Positions 35,210-44,200 of a DNA stretch of 64,000 bases are shown piece by piece. Positions within the stretch are counted from its first letter, which is position 1, and the number at the start of each line of letters is the position of its first letter. Under the pieces are notes generated by a model, which made no database searches, had not been told where the DNA came from, and was given only the letters and a program-made list of their open reading frames with translations. Source of the DNA: RGEC01 sp964475595 (GTDB lineage: Bacteria; Bacteroidota; Bacteroidia; NS11-12g; UBA955); NCBI GenBank assembly GCA_964475595.1, contig CAYYXG010000004.1, forward strand, positions 105,386 through 169,385, in the 5' to 3' direction. The position numbers and the translations under genes are program-made.

Positions 35210-35242
35210 TTGGGGGAATATGGAATAAATTTTGTATATTTG
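35210..35242 (+). promoter_or_regulatory. Promoter (TTG-N22-TATATTTG) of the lipoprotein/FadL unit
   Basis: TTG at 35210-35212 and TATATTTG at 35235-35242, 22 bp apart, fit the Bacteroidota consensus. It overlaps the divergent proS promoter. Confidence 0.6.
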
Positions 35243-35248
35243 ATTATG

Positions 35249-35283
35249 CAAAGTTACTACCTTTAGGGTAAGTGCTTAAACAA
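35249..35283 (-). promoter_or_regulatory. Promoter (TTG-N24-TAACTTTG) of proS
   Basis: On the - strand TAACTTTG (35249-35256) is an exact -7 box. A TTG (35281-35283) lies 24 bp further upstream, one base more than the usual maximum. The leader to the proS ATG is about 40 nt. Confidence 0.55.
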
Positions 35284-35297
35284 AATACAGACAAACC

Positions 35298-36254
35298 ATG
35301 TTAAACTGCAAAATGAAAATCACGTTTCCCATTCTCACTGCTGCGTTGATGTTGGCTTCCTGCTCCGGTCTCAAGACGGTTTCGCAGGCGGGCAATTACG
35401 ACGATGCCTATTTTACTGCCTCTGACCTCAAAGGCCGTGGGTATTATGCCGAGGGTATTTCGGTGAGTACCTACAATGCAACTTCTGCCCAGCGAAGCGG
35501 CAGTTATGGGCAAACGTATGCAGAGCGGCTGCGTCATTTTGGCGATGGACGCATGCAGCCCGTGCACAGGCCCGCCATGATGACACAGTCCTGCCGTGGT
35601 TTCCGCTATGGTTTTGCGCCTATGACTCCTTGGGGTTTTAATCCCTACATGGGTATGGGTTACACTCCCATGATGATGGGTAACCCGTGGATGATGGGAA
35701 ATGCCTGGGGAAATCCCATGATGGGGAATCACTGGAACAACCCGTGGATGATGGGAGGATCAAGCTGGAATAGCTTCAATGATCCATCGTGGATGTATTA
35801 CAACCAGATGTATAATCCCAATATGTACTGGGGTGGTGGCTGGGCCGGCAACGGCTGGAACAACAATGGCTGGAACGGGGGATGGAATAATGGTTGGAAT
35901 AACGGCTGGAATAACAATAGCGGCTGGTCGAATAACAATAACAACAACAGCAGGCCCTCCGGCGGTGGATTTATTAACAATCCCAAGCCCGCTTCAGGTT
36001 CTTCCGGGTTTACCAACAGCGGCGTGCGCCGCAATACCTACCAAAGCGGCACGCCCGCAACTACTACCCGCAGAAGTTCTTCATGGAGCAGCAGTGGTAG
36101 CACCTCATCGGGCAGCAGTAATAGCAGTAGCTCAGGTAGCTCCAGAAGTTCTAGCTGGACGCCCTCCGGCAATTCTCAGCAGGGTTCGTTTAAAAGTAGT
36201 GGTAGCAGCCGCTCATCCAATGCGGTTCAGGGCACTTCAGGTCGCAGGCGTTAA
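35298..36254 (+). CDS. Low-complexity lipoprotein rich in Trp-Asn-Gly and Ser
   Basis: Secreted lipoprotein of 318 residues with lipobox LASC; ATG 35298 and ATG 35313 (MKITFPILTAALMLASC) are both possible starts. After a 90-residue ordered part (DDAYFTASDLKGRGYYAEG) come a Met/Gly/Pro/Trp-rich stretch (about 110-160, repeats of NPWMMGN), a Trp-Asn-Gly stretch (about 175-215, repeats of NGWNNGW) and a Ser-rich tail with Arg (SSSGSSRSSSW) ending in GRRR. I do not recognise a family. Such a tail could bind polysaccharide or metal, but this is a guess. It shares a transcript with the FadL-like gene 18 bp downstream. Confidence 0.8.
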   Translation: MLNCKMKITFPILTAALMLASCSGLKTVSQAGNYDDAYFTASDLKGRGYYAEGISVSTYNATSAQRSGSYGQTYAERLRHFGDGRMQPVHRPAMMTQSCRGFRYGFAPMTPWGFNPYMGMGYTPMMMGNPWMMGNAWGNPMMGNHWNNPWMMGGSSWNSFNDPSWMYYNQMYNPNMYWGGGWAGNGWNNNGWNGGWNNGWNNGWNNNSGWSNNNNNNSRPSGGGFINNPKPASGSSGFTNSGVRRNTYQSGTPATTTRRSSSWSSSGSTSSGSSNSSSSGSSRSSSWTPSGNSQQGSFKSSGSSRSSNAVQGTSGRRR

Positions 36255-36272
36255 TTCGGTTTCTTCCAGCGC

Positions 36273-37838
36273 ATGAAGTGGTCTTTTTGCTTAATTCCCC
36301 TATGCTTTGGGGTTGTTGTTTCTGTATCGGCGCAAAACGAATTTGATGCCTTGCGATACAGCACCATTGGTTCAGGGGGCACGGCAAGGACCATGGGCAT
36401 GGCGGGTTCGTTTTCTGCCATAGGGGCCGATGCCTCAGCGGTGATGACCAATCCGGCCGGAATTGCCACATTCAGGCGCAGTGAATTTAACCTGGGTGCC
36501 CAGTTTCAGAATACCATTAACAAAGCGGATTACCTGGGTGAGAATATTCGTGAAGCTCGACTCAACTTCAATCTGCCTGCCATCCACTACATTAAGGCCA
36601 AGGTGAAATATGATGTCTCGGGAAAACCTAAAACCCGCGGACTTAGTGCTGTTTGCTATGGGTTTCATGTGAATCGGCTGGCCACTTTTGGCGGTAGCAT
36701 GGCCTTTCAGGGCAACAACCGTAGATCATCGGTAACCGATTTTTTTGCAGAGGTTGCCAACCGCGACGGTAATCCCGGGATGCTTTCTGAGGGGTCTTTG
36801 TCTCGCATGGCTTATGATGCCTGGGTTTTGGACTACGACCGTGGTGGAACGGGCCAATACACCTCCGCCTACAAAGACAGCGTGCGCAACAACGACCAAA
36901 CCGGCGAAATTGTGAGCAAGGGTGCCATTTATGAATACCAGGGTTCAGTAGGGCTCAATTTTTCCAATAAGTTGATGCTGGGTTTTGGTTTGTCGTACTC
37001 ATCGCTGCGCTATAGTGAGGATTTGAGTATGCTGGAACGCGACAAAAGGCCGGTTAATCCCTCTGACCTGCGCACACAGGATATGGCATCGCTGGATTAC
37101 CAGTATAAATTTTCTGACCGTGGTGGGGCATGGGCCGCCCGTGTGGGTGTGATTGTGCGGCCCACAGAACAGCTGCGTTTGGCGGCATCGGTGCATACCC
37201 CCAGAACGTATACCTTGAACAGCGAGTACGGTTATTCCATTGCCCCCAAGGCCGATCCCGGGGCTGTGGGTGACTGGACGGCACAATTCAATGATCCGCT
37301 GAATACCTACAAGTATAAAGTTACCACACCTTCTCGTTTCAATGCGGGTATCGGTTTTGTGATACAGAAGTTCATGCTTCTGAACGCTGATTTTGAGTTT
37401 TACAACTATGGTTCGGCGCGCCTGCAGGCCGATGACGTGTTTACCTTCAATGCCGAGAACAGCGCCATACGCCGCAATTACCGCAATGTAACCAATGTTC
37501 GCATCGGGGCAGAGATGAATTTCCCCAACCCGGAGAACAAGGATCAGGCCTACCGGGTGCGTGGTGGTTTTGGGGTATTGCCATCGCCCTACAGCCCCAA
37601 TGTGGTTGGTCTGGACGCTACCCTTAAGAAAGCCAATACGGTGCTCTCCTGCGGCTTCGGATTGCGCGACAAGGACTATTATTTTGATTTTGCCTTAAGC
37701 TCCCAATCGGCGGCGGGATATTACACACCCTACCAGATCACCGAGCCGGGTTCGCCCTTTGCTTCCGAAGACCAGGAACTCACCTACAAACGCAACCGGG
37801 TGTTTTTGACCTTCACGATGGGGTTGAATTTGGATTGA
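36273..37838 (+). CDS. FadL/OmpP1-like outer-membrane transport protein
   Basis: Outer-membrane beta-barrel of 521 residues. The signal peptide ends near VSVSAQ. Next comes the family signature ALRYSTIGSGGTARTMGMAG, then GADASAVMTNPAGIATF (about 47-63). The rest alternates aromatic strands and ends with a beta-signal, RVFLTFTMGLNLD. FadL proteins import hydrophobic compounds such as long-chain fatty acids; the ligand here is unknown. It follows the low-complexity lipoprotein gene. Confidence 0.88.
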   Translation: MKWSFCLIPLCFGVVVSVSAQNEFDALRYSTIGSGGTARTMGMAGSFSAIGADASAVMTNPAGIATFRRSEFNLGAQFQNTINKADYLGENIREARLNFNLPAIHYIKAKVKYDVSGKPKTRGLSAVCYGFHVNRLATFGGSMAFQGNNRRSSVTDFFAEVANRDGNPGMLSEGSLSRMAYDAWVLDYDRGGTGQYTSAYKDSVRNNDQTGEIVSKGAIYEYQGSVGLNFSNKLMLGFGLSYSSLRYSEDLSMLERDKRPVNPSDLRTQDMASLDYQYKFSDRGGAWAARVGVIVRPTEQLRLAASVHTPRTYTLNSEYGYSIAPKADPGAVGDWTAQFNDPLNTYKYKVTTPSRFNAGIGFVIQKFMLLNADFEFYNYGSARLQADDVFTFNAENSAIRRNYRNVTNVRIGAEMNFPNPENKDQAYRVRGGFGVLPSPYSPNVVGLDATLKKANTVLSCGFGLRDKDYYFDFALSSQSAAGYYTPYQITEPGSPFASEDQELTYKRNRVFLTFTMGLNLD

Positions 37839-37898
37839 GCTTTGTAGTTAGTGATCATGCTAAATATTATTGTTGGTGGTAAGCGTGGACTATTCCCT

Positions 37899-37945
37899 TG
37901 TCTGAATCGCAGATTTTAAGGATGGTTGGATTTCGCTGATTGTTG
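37899..37945. repeat. Possible dispersed repeat (TCTGAATCGCAGATTTTAAGGAT type)
   Basis: Within the 150-bp gap between the FadL and PDDEXK genes, the sequence carries the near-periodic words TCTGAATCGC, AGATTTTAAGGAT and GGATTTCGCTGATTG. In my experience these resemble a repeat dispersed in many Bacteroidota genomes. No second copy was found in this window. Confidence 0.25.
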
Positions 37946-37988
37946 AGGGAGCTTGAGTCGGTGAGAAGCGGTGCTGTTTTGGCCAAAA

Positions 37989-39092
37989 TCACCCTTCGTT
38001 CTTCAGTTCTTTTTCTATTTCTTCTATAGTTGGAAGACTGCTCTTCAAATCCTGAGGTATTGAGTTGTCTAGGTCATTTTCCCAATTGGCTACTCCTATC
38101 GGATTGGTATAACCACTTAAAGTGTATTCAACCAACAGCTTATTTTTGTTTTTCACTAACAATAAACCTATAGATAATTTATCATCCGGGTGGCGCAATG
38201 TATCATTGACAACATTCAGATACATATTCAGTTTGCTGATATAGCCGGGATCAAATTTTCCGGCTTTTAATTCTACCACCACGAAACACCGAAGTTTTAA
38301 ATGATAAAACAATAAGTCTAAATAAAAATCATCTCCACCTAATTCTAAATGAACCTGACGCCCAACAAATGAAAAGCCCTGACCCAATTCCAGCAAAAAT
38401 TTCTGAATATGATCCATTAATTTTTGTTCAAGCTCGGCTTCTCTTCTAGGTGGGGCTGTGCCTATAAAATCGAATACATAGGGGTCTTTAAATATTTGAT
38501 TGGCAAAATCTGATTCGGAGGGAGGGAGTGATTTTTCAAAATTTTGGACTGCCGAACCTTGCCTTAGATGCAGTTGAGATTCAATTTGAAATATTAGCAT
38601 ATCCTTTCCAAACCCGTTCTCGATAGTCTTTTGTGCATACCAAAGTCTTAATTCAGGGTCTTTTAGTTTGTCCAGAAGGGCAATATTGCTTCGCCACGGA
38701 ATTAGTGCAACGCAGCGTTGCACTACTGCTATTTGGGGCCAGGCCTCGGCAAATTTTCGCATATACTTGAGGTTTCTGGGGGAAAAACCTTGCATATCGG
38801 GAAAGGAGTTTTTTAAATCGTACGACATTCGGTCGATTACTTTTGCTCCCCATCCTTCATTTTGCTGTCGTAATAAAATGGCATTTCCTATTTCCCAGTA
38901 GAGGAGAATCATGGCAGTATTGGCTGCCATTAAAGAATCGAGGCGAGTTTTGGATATGCGTTCTTTGATCTCTTGAATAAATCCGTGATAATTTTCAGGC
39001 ATCTTTAACAATGTTTCTGCCATGGGAAAAACTACCTGATCTTTTGGCTTACCACGTTGTTTCCTTTCTTGTGAAGATTTTTGTTTTGTCAT
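37989..39092 (-). CDS. PDDEXK nuclease domain protein (DUF1016 / YhcG type)
   Basis: A 367-residue protein with an N-terminal DUF1016_N domain (about 35-190) that contains IGNAILLRQQNEGWGAKVIDRM, GFSPRNLKYMRKFAEAWP and IPWRSNIALLDKLKDPELRLWYA. A C-terminal PDDEXK nuclease fold follows, with catalytic residues visible as DFYLDLLFYH and VVELKAGKFDPGYISKL. Such proteins are spread with restriction and mobile loci; YhcG is reported as a structure-specific nuclease, but the biological role is unsettled. It stands alone. Its codons for VVQRCVAL contain a perfect palindrome (38704-38724). Confidence 0.9.
   Translation of the reverse strand: MTKQKSSQERKQRGKPKDQVVFPMAETLLKMPENYHGFIQEIKERISKTRLDSLMAANTAMILLYWEIGNAILLRQQNEGWGAKVIDRMSYDLKNSFPDMQGFSPRNLKYMRKFAEAWPQIAVVQRCVALIPWRSNIALLDKLKDPELRLWYAQKTIENGFGKDMLIFQIESQLHLRQGSAVQNFEKSLPPSESDFANQIFKDPYVFDFIGTAPPRREAELEQKLMDHIQKFLLELGQGFSFVGRQVHLELGGDDFYLDLLFYHLKLRCFVVVELKAGKFDPGYISKLNMYLNVVNDTLRHPDDKLSIGLLLVKNKNKLLVEYTLSGYTNPIGVANWENDLDNSIPQDLKSSLPTIEEIEKELKNEG
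38704..38724. repeat. Perfect 10-bp inverted repeat inside the PDDEXK gene
   Basis: Arms AGTGCAACGC and GCGTTGCACT flank a single central A. It encodes part of VVQRCVAL. The GC-rich palindrome with a minimal loop resembles a REP-type element, although relatives of this protein also carry a similar peptide, so it may be an old fixed insertion. Confidence 0.5.
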
Positions 39093-39464
39093 ATAGTGAT
39101 GTTGCTAGTTCACTATTCAATACTATTTTTAAGAGCCCAACGCTGCCGCTTGTTTGATGGCTCTGCCAACAATTATTAAATTATTTAACCAATCGGTACT
39201 TGAACAAACATAGTTAAAAACTGCATAAAAAACAAAATAGTTGTAGATAATAAACTAAAACACAGCTTCCTATGCAAAGGTGTTTTGACCTTTACGCTTG
39301 GCTGAATTTGGATTGAGGAAGCCGTTAGGTTGGCGTCCTCGCCAACCACTTTTCTTTTTCTGTATCGGGGATTCATATATGATGCAGCAAGGCCTGTCAG
39401 AGGTGACGCCTACCGGTGGGTAATAATGAGGGTGATTTACCAAGACACCTACTGAGAAAAAATA
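39093..39464. other. Intergenic gap with a REP-like hairpin, no gene seen
   Basis: 372 bp of mostly AT-rich sequence between two - strand genes. The only structure seen is the inverted repeat at 39328-39347. A 63-codon ORF on the - strand (39185-39376) reads through that hairpin and has no family resemblance, so I do not call it. Confidence 0.5.
39328..39347. repeat. REP-like hairpin GGTTGGCG-N4-CGCCAACC
   Basis: A perfect 8-bp GC-rich stem with a 4-nt loop (TCCT), flanked by GCCGTTA and ACTT. It has no T-tail and is not next to a gene end, so it looks more like a short palindromic repeat than a terminator. Confidence 0.5.
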
Positions 39465-40640
39465 TTATTTGGGCTGTTCTGCTACGTGAAATCTATATTG
39501 ATTTATGTTAAATATCCGGTCATTTCCTGATTTATAACGAAATAGTTCTTCCAAACTTTTTCCTTCGTCACTGCAACTATTCATTTTTTGTATAACTATA
39601 AGTGTGTTTTTTATTGAGATTAGTTTTTCTGTGTATAATTCATTCAATATGAAATTATTACTGCTTAATACTTCGTTAAATATGGCATTTTCTTTAAAAG
39701 TAGCTATTAATGACAAGTTATTAGGTTTTTTTAACCCTGTGGCATAAACCTTGACAAAATCGATTGCTTTCAAATTACCATTTAAAACTAAAACATACAT
39801 GCTATCCCCAAAAATAAAAAACTGAATTATCCGGTTTTTTCTTCCTTCAGAAAGCGTGTTCAATTTGTTAAATTGCTTGTAAGTATGGGTCTTCAGATAT
39901 GCAGCACTCATTTTTTTAATTTTAGACAGTTCCAAGTCTTTATGAAGAAATTGGCTTATTGTAAAAATAGTGTCTCCAATTAAATCATAAATATCTATGG
40001 CTCCTGAAATAAAATCAGTGAAAATAATTAAATTTCCTTTAACTTCAATTTGCCGATTTTGAAATGGAGATATGGCCGCATTAAATGCGTTGTAATTTAA
40101 AGATTTAAATTCAACTATTCTCTCCAGACTGAGCGTTGATTCGTTATATATTGCCAGCTTTGGTGTGTCAACTCTTCCGTCATTGATGAAGTTTACAATA
40201 ATCAATTTGTTTTTTACAACATCAATTTGGGTTGAACTGCTGCCATTTTCAATACTGAAAGAATTAATGTTGTCAAGATTATTTAATTTATATTCTACAC
40301 CATAATTTCCATGGAGAAAATATATAATCTCCATCTTCGCATTGACCGCAAAATCCCAGGGTAAATCTCCATATACCCCCAGTAAAGTATCTGCACTTTC
40401 TGCGCTTAAATGTATGACTAAATTTAATTTGGTTTTTTTATCATGCCTAAGCATGAATAATTCATTATTACAATTTTTTAATAAACAATTGAAATTCTTT
40501 ACATCATTGTTTTTGAGGCAAATTAATGATTTATCATAGCTGATAATCTGGCAGTGTAATTGACTTTCTATAAATAAAATCAGGGGAAGCAGTAATTTAT
40601 TTAATACTATCTTCCCCCGAAAAGAGCAGCTAAACACCAT
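39465..40640 (-). CDS. Secreted protein of unknown function, possibly beta-propeller
   Basis: I do not recognise this gene. Using the ATG at 40640, which overlaps the upstream stop as ATGA, the product has about 391 residues with a signal-like hydrophobic segment (KLLLPLILFIESQLHC); whether it is cleaved or lipidated is unclear. The mature part has regularly spaced beta-strand motifs such as IYDLIGDTIFTISQFL, MYVLVLNGNLKAIDFVKVY and TPKLAIYNESTLSLERIVEF, which fit the six-bladed propeller-like proteins common in Bacteroidota. Base composition is AT-rich compared with its neighbours. It forms a two-gene unit with the small secreted protein upstream. Confidence 0.7.
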   Translation of the reverse strand: MVFSCSFRGKIVLNKLLLPLILFIESQLHCQIISYDKSLICLKNNDVKNFNCLLKNCNNELFMLRHDKKTKLNLVIHLSAESADTLLGVYGDLPWDFAVNAKMEIIYFLHGNYGVEYKLNNLDNINSFSIENGSSSTQIDVVKNKLIIVNFINDGRVDTPKLAIYNESTLSLERIVEFKSLNYNAFNAAISPFQNRQIEVKGNLIIFTDFISGAIDIYDLIGDTIFTISQFLHKDLELSKIKKMSAAYLKTHTYKQFNKLNTLSEGRKNRIIQFFIFGDSMYVLVLNGNLKAIDFVKVYATGLKKPNNLSLIATFKENAIFNEVLSSNNFILNELYTEKLISIKNTLIVIQKMNSCSDEGKSLEELFRYKSGNDRIFNINQYRFHVAEQPK

Positions 40641-41104
40641 CAGTTTAATGGAGTTATCTTTATATTTGAGTTTTGTTCCTCGCCAGAAAGGAAATTGGCA
40701 CTCCATTCAGTTTTAAGGATTTTTGAAGATCCATCTTCCATTATGTATGTACATATTTTTGTTCCTGATGTATTGCCCATATTAATTTGTTTCTGTGAAT
40801 ATTCACTTAAATTTTCGTAAATATTGACAGACCATTTTTCAATATCTTTGTCTGGTCTTGCCGCAACCTTGTGAGGACAATGTGAGATCCCTGCTCCAAA
40901 ACATTGTATATCTACGACCCAGCCCTTACCTGGCTTCCCATCTGCAGTTGTAATATCCACCATGTCTTTTTGATGCTTTACGGTGGCACATCCAATACCG
41001 CATCTATCTCTGGTGCGATTGTAGCTCACTATTGGATAAGCTGAAATACTAGTAACTTCCAGTAGAACTGCACAAACTAGCAGTAATTGTTTTGATTTTT
41101 TCAT
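40640..41104 (-). CDS. Small secreted cysteine-containing protein of unknown function
   Basis: I do not recognise a family. The 154-residue product has a clear signal peptide (KQLLLVCAVLLEVTSISAYP). The mature part is about 130 residues, with cysteines in RCGIGCATV, DIQCFGAGISHCPHK and TKICTYI, probably disulfide-bonded. Motifs ISHCPHK and KPGKGWVVDIQCFG may be useful for searches. It overlaps the next gene by ATGA and is likely co-translated with it. AT-rich composition suggests acquisition. Confidence 0.7.
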   Translation of the reverse strand: MKKSKQLLLVCAVLLEVTSISAYPIVSYNRTRDRCGIGCATVKHQKDMVDITTADGKPGKGWVVDIQCFGAGISHCPHKVAARPDKDIEKWSVNIYENLSEYSQKQINMGNTSGTKICTYIMEDGSSKILKTEWSANFLSGEEQNSNIKITPLN

Positions 41105-41172
41105 AATATATAAGAATTAGATTGTACAAAAAAAACGATAAAACATTTTCTTTTTATCAAAGTTTTGTCAAC

Positions 41173-41204
41173 AAAAAAAGGGAAGCCATTCAGCTTCCCT
41201 TTTC
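41173..41204. terminator. Intrinsic terminator after nrdJ
   Basis: An 11-bp stem AAAAGGGAAGC/GCTTCCCTTTT (41176-41186 and 41193-41203), 6-nt loop, with a T-run on the - strand. It lies 22 bp after the nrdJ stop and separates nrdJ from the secreted-protein pair. Confidence 0.85.
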
Positions 41205-41225
41205 TATAGGTTCTAATTAATTCGC

Positions 41226-44200
41226 TTAGCTGCAGCCCAGACTGTTACCGCAGTTCAAACATTTGTAGCAAGTGCCGCTGCGCACGGTGATGTGACCGCA
41301 TACGTTGCAGGCGGGTGCATCGCTCTGTACCTCACGCAGATGGTCCTGCATGTTTTTCACGCCGCCGCCGGTTTCCAGCATGGCCGCACTTTCGGTGGGC
41401 ATGGGCTCGGGGGTGAACATGGGCACAAACTCACTCACAACCGGTGCTTCGGCAGCATCGTTGCTGGTGTATGCGCTGGGTTTAACCTGCACCAGGTCTT
41501 CGCGGCCCAGGTATTCATAGCCGAGCAGGCGGAAGATATAGTCAACAATGGAGGTTGAGTTTTTGATGTTGGGGTGACCTTCTACCATGCCACTGGGTTC
41601 GAAGCGGGTGAAGGCAAACTTGTCTACAAACTCTTCCAAAGGCACACCATACTGCAGACCCACGGAGATGGCAATGCTGAAGCAGTTCATCAGTGAGCGG
41701 AAGCTGGCACCTTCCTTGTGCATGTCGATGAAGATTTCACCCAAGGTTCCGTCGTCGTAGTCGCCGGTGCGCACGAAGATGGTTTGTCCGCCAACCTTAC
41801 CCTTTTGGGTAAAGCCCTTACGCTTGTTGGGCAGACGCTTCTTCTCCACGATGTTGGAGAGCTGGCGTTTGAACTTGGTATCGGGACTCTCATTCAGGAT
41901 GCGCTTGGCGGCTTCCAGCACGATTTCAGGGGTCAGCTCTTCGGCATAGCGGATAACCTTGGTTTCGGCCGCCGGTGCTGCATCAGAGGATGCCTCTGCT
42001 TTTTCCTTGTCTTCGCTTTCGCTGGTTTCGGACTTGTTGCTGAGGGGCTGGCTCAGTTTGCAACCGTCGCGGTAAAGGGCGTTCGCTTTCAGACCCAGCT
42101 GCCAGCTAAGTTCGTAGCAATCTTTAATGTCTTGCTCGTTGGCTTCGTTAGGCAGGTTGATGGTTTTGCTGATAGCGCCTGAGATAAAGGGCTGTGCAGC
42201 AGACATCATGCGAATGTGTGCAAACGGATGAATATAGCGCTGACCGATGTTTCCGCACTTGTTGGCGCAGTCAAACACATCGTAGTGCTCATCCTTCAGG
42301 TGGGGTGCACCTTCGATGGTCATGGTACCGGTTACGTAATCGTTGCAGGCACGGATTTCATCGCGGGTGAAGCCCAGGGCTTCCAGCATGTTGAAGCGGG
42401 GGTTGTCGTACTGTTCGGGGGTGAAACCGATGCGCTGCAGGGTCTCTTCACCGAGTGAGTATTTGTTGAACACGAACCCAATTTCGAAAGCCATGGGGGC
42501 TTCGGATTCTAGTTTTGCCAGGTCGGCATCGTTGAAACCTTTGGCTTTCAGGGTTTCGTGGTTGATTCCGGGGGCGCCTACGAAGGTCTGGTAACCTTTG
42601 GCGTAGTTTACGATGGCATCCACTTCCTCGGGGCTGTATCCCAGGTTTTTGAGGGCAATGGGAACGGTGTTGTTTACGATTTTGAAGTAACCGCCACCGG
42701 AGAGTTTTTTGTATTTCACCAGCGCGAAATCGGGCTCGATGCCGGTGGTATCGCAATCCATGAGCAGACCGATGGTGCCTGTGGGAGCGATAACGGTGGC
42801 CTGCGCATTGCGGAAGCCATATTTTTCACCCCACTGCAGGGCTTTGTCCCAAGCGCTGCAAGCAGACTTCAGTAGGTAATCGGGGCAGAACTTTTCATCG
42901 ATACAAACTGGTTTGATGCCCAGATTTTCGAATGCCAAGGGTGTATTGTAGGCCGCATAGCGATGGTTGCGGATAACGCGAAGCATGTGCTTCTTGTTTT
43001 TCTCATACATGCGGAACGGACCTTTTACAGCGGCCATTTCGGCGCTGGTAGCGTAAGAAACACCGGTGAGGATGGCAGTGATAGCTCCGCAGATGGCGGT
43101 AGCTTCCTTGCTGTCATAAGGAATGCCGGCGCACATCAGCATGCTGCCGAGGTTGGCATATCCCAGACCCAGTGTGCGGTAGTCGTAGCTAAGTTGTGCC
43201 ACTTCCTTGCTGGGGAACTGTGCCATTAATACGGAAATTTCCAGCACGGTAGTCCACAGGCGGGCGGCGTATTCAAAAGAGTTAACATTGAACTCGCGGC
43301 TGTCTTCATTGAAGAACTTACGCAGGTTCAGTGATGCCAGGTTGCAGGCGGTGTTGTCCAAGAACATGTATTCGCTGCAGGGATTGCTGGCGTTGATACG
43401 GCCACCTTCGGGGCAAGTGTGCCACTCGTTGATGGTATCGTCGTATTGTACACCGGGATCGGCGCAGGCCCAAGCGGCAGAGCCGATGGCATCCCATACC
43501 TGGCTTGAGGGCATGGTTTTCATTACCTTGCCGTTGCTGCGGGCGGTGAATTCCCAATCTTCGTTGTTTTTCAGTTTTTCGAAGAAGCGGTTGGGTATGC
43601 GGATGGAGTTGTTGCTGTTTTGACCGGAAACGGTTGCGTAGGCATCACCTTCGTAGTCGTTGCTGTAGCCGGCGTCAATCAGGGCAGACACTTTGCGTTC
43701 TTCGTCTTTTTTCCACTGAATAAACTCCATGGCTTCGGGGTGATCCAGGTCTAAGCACACCATTTTGGCAGCACGGCGGGTGGTTCCACCGCTTTTGATG
43801 GCACCTGCTGCGCGGTCACCAATTTTCAGGAAGCTAAGCAGACCGCTGCTGGTACCGCCACCGGAAAGTTTTTCACCGGCACCGCGGATGCGACTAAAGT
43901 TGGTACCCACCCCTGAACCATATTTGAAGATACGGGCTTCACGCACCCACAGGTCCATGATACCGCCTTCGTTTACCAAATCGTCATCTACGGAAAGGAT
44001 GAAGCAAGCGTGTGGCTGAGGGCGTTCATAAGCCGAGGTGCTCTTCATGAGCTTCTCGGTGTCGGGATCTACGTAGTAGTGGCCTTGTGGTTTACCGGCA
44101 ATAGCGTAGCTGCTGTACAAACCGGTGTTGAACCACTGTGGGCTGTTGGGCGCAGATTCCTGGTTGAGCATGGAGTAAACCAGCTCCTCGTAGAAAACCT

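Noticed and set aside
35779..36276. 165-codon overlapping ORF inside the low-complexity lipoprotein gene
   Set aside because: It arises from the out-of-frame reading of the repeated Trp-Asn-Gly codons and has no start context or homology.
39185..39376. 63-codon - strand ORF reading through the REP-like hairpin
   Set aside because: Its start and body are explained by the palindrome and AT-rich sequence; no homology or promoter.
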